DNA of 64,000 bases from Parerythrobacter lutipelagi (lineage in GTDB: Bacteria; Pseudomonadota; Alphaproteobacteria; Sphingomonadales; Sphingomonadaceae). This document shows, one piece after another, positions 62,151 through 64,000 of the stretch. The position numbers and the translations under genes are program-made. The stretch spans positions 940,001 through 1,004,000 of the forward strand of contig NZ_SKCJ01000001.1 of assembly GCF_005434975.1 (NCBI RefSeq), in the 5' to 3' direction. Each line of letters starts with the position of its first letter. Position 1 is the first letter of the stretch. The notes under the pieces are model-generated. The model saw only the letters and a program-made list of their open reading frames with translations. It had not been told where the DNA came from and ran no database searches.

Positions 62151-62181
62151 GAAAGTCTTGGGAGAGGATGCCTAAAAGGCA
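62119..62181 (-). ncRNA. Candidate small RNA with an anti-Shine-Dalgarno segment
   Basis: From a predicted start near 62181 the transcript would be about 63 bases: a 5' hairpin TGCC-TTTTA-GGCA (62181-62169), an unpaired stretch with CCTCTCCC (62167-62160), then the terminator hairpin. A C/U-rich unpaired motif between two hairpins is the layout of several alphaproteobacterial trans-acting RNAs (suhB/MmgR-like). Boundaries are predicted, not measured, and family membership is unproven. Confidence 0.5.
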
Positions 62182-62187
62182 GGGAGA

Positions 62188-62216
62188 CATATGCGAGCAC
62201 GCAGAAAATTGTGCAA
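62188..62216 (-). promoter_or_regulatory. Candidate promoter of the small RNA
   Basis: Minus-strand TTGCAC (62216-62211) and CATATG (62193-62188) with a 17-base spacer. The -10 is weak by consensus, matching three of six positions. Confidence 0.35.
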
Positions 62217-62443
62217 GTGCGAAAAGAACATTCCCTGTTGCATTTTTTGCAATCTACTGAACTGGCTGATATCAAGGGATAAAGTGCGATTTCAATCTCC
62301 GGGACAGAGGGGGGTTGAGTGAAAGGAATCGATTGCGCTGCATTGCAGCATTGCACGTCCGGATACGGCTCCCGCAGTTTTGGCTAAAGGGTGACAGGCT
62401 CGCTAGCCCGGCCTAAAGACGCTGGAATCGACAGGGAGTAGTC

Positions 62444-63163
62444 ATGAACAAGCTTTATCCTGATGCAGCAGCCGCGCTTGAAGGCCTGTTGCATGATGAG
62501 ATGCTGATAGCCGCAGGCGGTTTCGGCCTGTGCGGAATTCCAGAACGACTCCTCGATGCGATTCGCGATAGCGGCGTGAAGAACCTGACATTCGCCAGCA
62601 ACAACGCCGGGATCGACAACGAAGGCATCGGGAAACTGCTGCGCACCCGACAAGTCCGGAAGATGATCAGTTCCTATGTCGGTGAAAACAAGGAATTCGA
62701 ACGGCAGTTTTTGTCCGGCGAACTGGAGGTTGAATTCTGCCCGCAAGGAACCTTGGCCGAACGGATGCGCGCAGGCGGTGCCGGCATTCCGGGATTTTAC
62801 ACCAGGACCGGCGTCGGTACACAGGTGGCCGAAGGCAAGGAAGTGAAGAGCTTCGACGGCGCCGGCGGCCCGGAAGACTACATCCTCGAACACGGAATTT
62901 TTGCCGATCTGTCCATCGTGAAAGCCTGGAAGGCAGATGAAACCGGCAACCTGATGTTTCGCAAAACCGCGCGCAACTTCAACTTGCCGGCCGCAACTTG
63001 CGGCAAGACCTGCGTGGTTGAAGTCGAAGAAATCGTTCCGGCCGGCGCGCTCGATCCGGACTGCGTACATCTGCCTGGCGTCTATGTGCAGCGGATGATT
63101 GTCGGCGCACCGTATGACAAGCAGATCGAATTCCGCACGACGCGCGAGCGGGCAGAGGCCTGA
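62444..63163 (+). CDS. scoA: 3-oxoacid CoA-transferase subunit A
   Basis: Alpha subunit of succinyl-CoA:3-ketoacid CoA-transferase, used in ketone-body or acetoacetate metabolism. The 239-residue protein has the family 1 signature IAAGGFGLCGIPERLLDAI, SNNAGIDNEGIGKLLRTRQV, SYVGENKEFERQFLSGELEVE, PQGTLAERMRAGGAGIPGFYT and KAWKADETGNLMFRKTARNFN. The catalytic glutamate belongs to subunit B, which would be expected nearby but is not the next gene; a lipoprotein follows instead. Confidence 0.95.
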   Translation: MNKLYPDAAAALEGLLHDEMLIAAGGFGLCGIPERLLDAIRDSGVKNLTFASNNAGIDNEGIGKLLRTRQVRKMISSYVGENKEFERQFLSGELEVEFCPQGTLAERMRAGGAGIPGFYTRTGVGTQVAEGKEVKSFDGAGGPEDYILEHGIFADLSIVKAWKADETGNLMFRKTARNFNLPAATCGKTCVVEVEEIVPAGALDPDCVHLPGVYVQRMIVGAPYDKQIEFRTTRERAEA

Positions 63164-63170
63164 TCGGCCC

Positions 63171-64000
63171 ATGATGGAGAGGCCTTTTTTGCGTGTCGGC
63201 CTGTTGCTGGCGATGTCGGGCGTTCTATCCGGCTGTGTGGCGGCGGCCATTCCGGTTGTTGCCGGTGGCCTGATGATCGGCGGTCGGGGCGATGATGGTA
63301 GCTCGGACGACACGGAATCGAGCGCATCGGCACGGGTCGATACCCCGATCGAAACGGTTACTGATCGGGCAGCGGTAGAACCGGTTGCCAGCCCGGAACC
63401 GGTTGGCGAACTTGCAGCCCTTCCCGATGATGAGCCGCCTCAGGGTGTGCGGCCCGAAGATGGCATCGACGGACTTGCCGACGGCGCCGCAGAGCCGGTC
63501 GATACACCGCTGCGCGCCGTAGCTGTCGCAATCCCGGAAGCTTCGCAGTCAGGTGGCCGCCCGGCCCTGTCGTTGCGCGCTTATGATTCGTTCTATTCCT
63601 ATGTCGATTCGCAGGCGCGCCGCGACCCAGTCGAACGGCCTCGTGAGTCCGCTCTGCTGACATCGCCCGGAACGCTTCGCCCGGACCGGACGGAATGCAG
63701 CATCCGCCCGCCTGCGGTGTTGATCGATCTCGATCCGGGAGACGGAATGTTCGATCATGCAGTGAGTCCGGCACAAAACAACGCTCTGAGCCAGATGCTG
63801 GCTGCAATGCGGATGCAGGATATTGAAATCTTCTGGATTTCGTCGGTGCCCGCGGTTCAGGCCGGGGCGGTACGGCAGACGCTGGCTGCAAGCGGGCTCG
63901 ATCCCAAGGGTGACGACAACCTGCTGCTTATGCGCAATGGCGAGGACCGCAAACAGGAGCGGCGCCGCGATCTGGACGAGACACATTGTCTTGTCGCCAT
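63171..64000 (+). CDS. HAD-like lipoprotein, truncated by window end
   Basis: At least 276 residues, 3' end beyond the window. Signal with lipobox VLSGC (cysteine about residue 22), a long low-complexity Pro/Glu/Ala/Asp region to about 140, then a segment resembling class-B/C acid phosphatases of the HAD fold: PAVLIDLDPGDGMFD (a variant of DxDxT), EIFWISSVP (motif II) and MRNGEDRKQERR (motif III lysine). The first motif has Pro-Gly where Glu-Thr is common, so activity is uncertain. ATG 63174 is also possible. It starts eight bases after scoA. Confidence 0.7.
   Translation, partial: MMERPFLRVGLLLAMSGVLSGCVAAAIPVVAGGLMIGGRGDDGSSDDTESSASARVDTPIETVTDRAAVEPVASPEPVGELAALPDDEPPQGVRPEDGIDGLADGAAEPVDTPLRAVAVAIPEASQSGGRPALSLRAYDSFYSYVDSQARRDPVERPRESALLTSPGTLRPDRTECSIRPPAVLIDLDPGDGMFDHAVSPAQNNALSQMLAAMRMQDIEIFWISSVPAVQAGAVRQTLAASGLDPKGDDNLLLMRNGEDRKQERRRDLDETHCLVA

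Larger units (their letters stand above)
61996..62443. other. Intergenic region between CDC48 and scoA
   Basis: About 450 bases without a supported protein gene. It holds a leftward terminator, a small-RNA candidate with a promoter-like pair (below), and AT-richer sequence from 62200 to 62300. The CDC48 promoter is expected in 62000-62100 and the scoA promoter in the right-hand part; I cannot assign either with confidence. Confidence 0.6.

Noticed and set aside
62168-62261. Short plus-strand frame of 30 codons in the small-RNA region
   Set aside because: The purine run abuts the ATG with no spacing, no homology is visible, and the structure fits a minus-strand RNA better.
1-64000. tRNA, rRNA, CRISPR arrays, insertion sequences and prophage
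   Set aside because: I looked for T-loop strings, regular spaced repeats, transposase motifs and phage gene order and saw none. A tRNAscan or ISfinder run would be needed to exclude them fully.

Overview
The window looks like an alphaproteobacterial chromosome, most likely order Sphingomonadales and close to Erythrobacteraceae. The grounds are uniformly high GC, gene order (mutM-rpsT-dnaA; ubiE-ubiB; rpmH-rnpA-yidD-yidC-engB), alphaproteobacterial families such as UPF0262, a CC_3452-type secreted protein and class-NodT outer membrane lipoproteins, and a bacterial CDC48 ATPase. This assignment comes from protein character and synteny only; no database search was run. I see no rRNA, tRNA, CRISPR array, insertion sequence or prophage.

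Layout. 1-5.6 kb: coenzyme A and ubiquinone biosynthesis (coaBC partial, ubiB, ubiE), two small membrane proteins and the repair glycosylase mutM. 5.6-8 kb: rpsT with a structured leader, then dnaA. 8-13.1 kb: DUF983 protein, ThiF/MoeB-like enzyme, sirtuin, and a tight dapB / HExxH protein / potassium channel / nth operon. 13-19 kb: small lower-GC genes, a dicarboxylate symporter, dapE, cupin, LysE exporter, S1/P1 nuclease and glutathione transferase. 19-22.7 kb: the leftward rpmH-rnpA-yidD-yidC-engB group for ribosome, RNase P and membrane insertion. 22.7-30.8 kb: a ClpP-like secreted protein, a large FG-GAP/CRTAC1 protein, comM, a stand-alone HsdR-N-like nuclease, yaaA, a ferritin-like protein and GtrA.

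30.8-45.3 kb: HxlR regulator, CC_3452-like protein, HAD hydrolase, rpmJ, galE, lipoproteins, M14 carboxypeptidase, cytidine deaminase, a degenerate GH25 protein, UPF0262, dnaB, a phospholipase D-type enzyme, rpoZ, a fatty-acid hydroxylase-like protein, DUF3667 and ftsH. 45.3-50.4 kb: a TetR repressor divergent from a complete tripartite ABC efflux operon, with two matching palindromes between them. 50.3-54.1 kb: a translationally coupled DUF3604 / parvulin isomerase / HupE operon of unknown role. 54.2-64 kb: MaoC hydratase, putA, a secreted hypothetical, MscS channel, CDC48, an intergenic small-RNA candidate, scoA and a truncated HAD-like lipoprotein.

Most of the window is housekeeping. The least explained parts are the DUF3604 operon, terminator-like hairpins placed inside the leaders of rpmH and rpmJ, the rpsT leader with three hairpins, the intergenic small-RNA candidate near 62.15 kb, and the tandem operators of the efflux operon.
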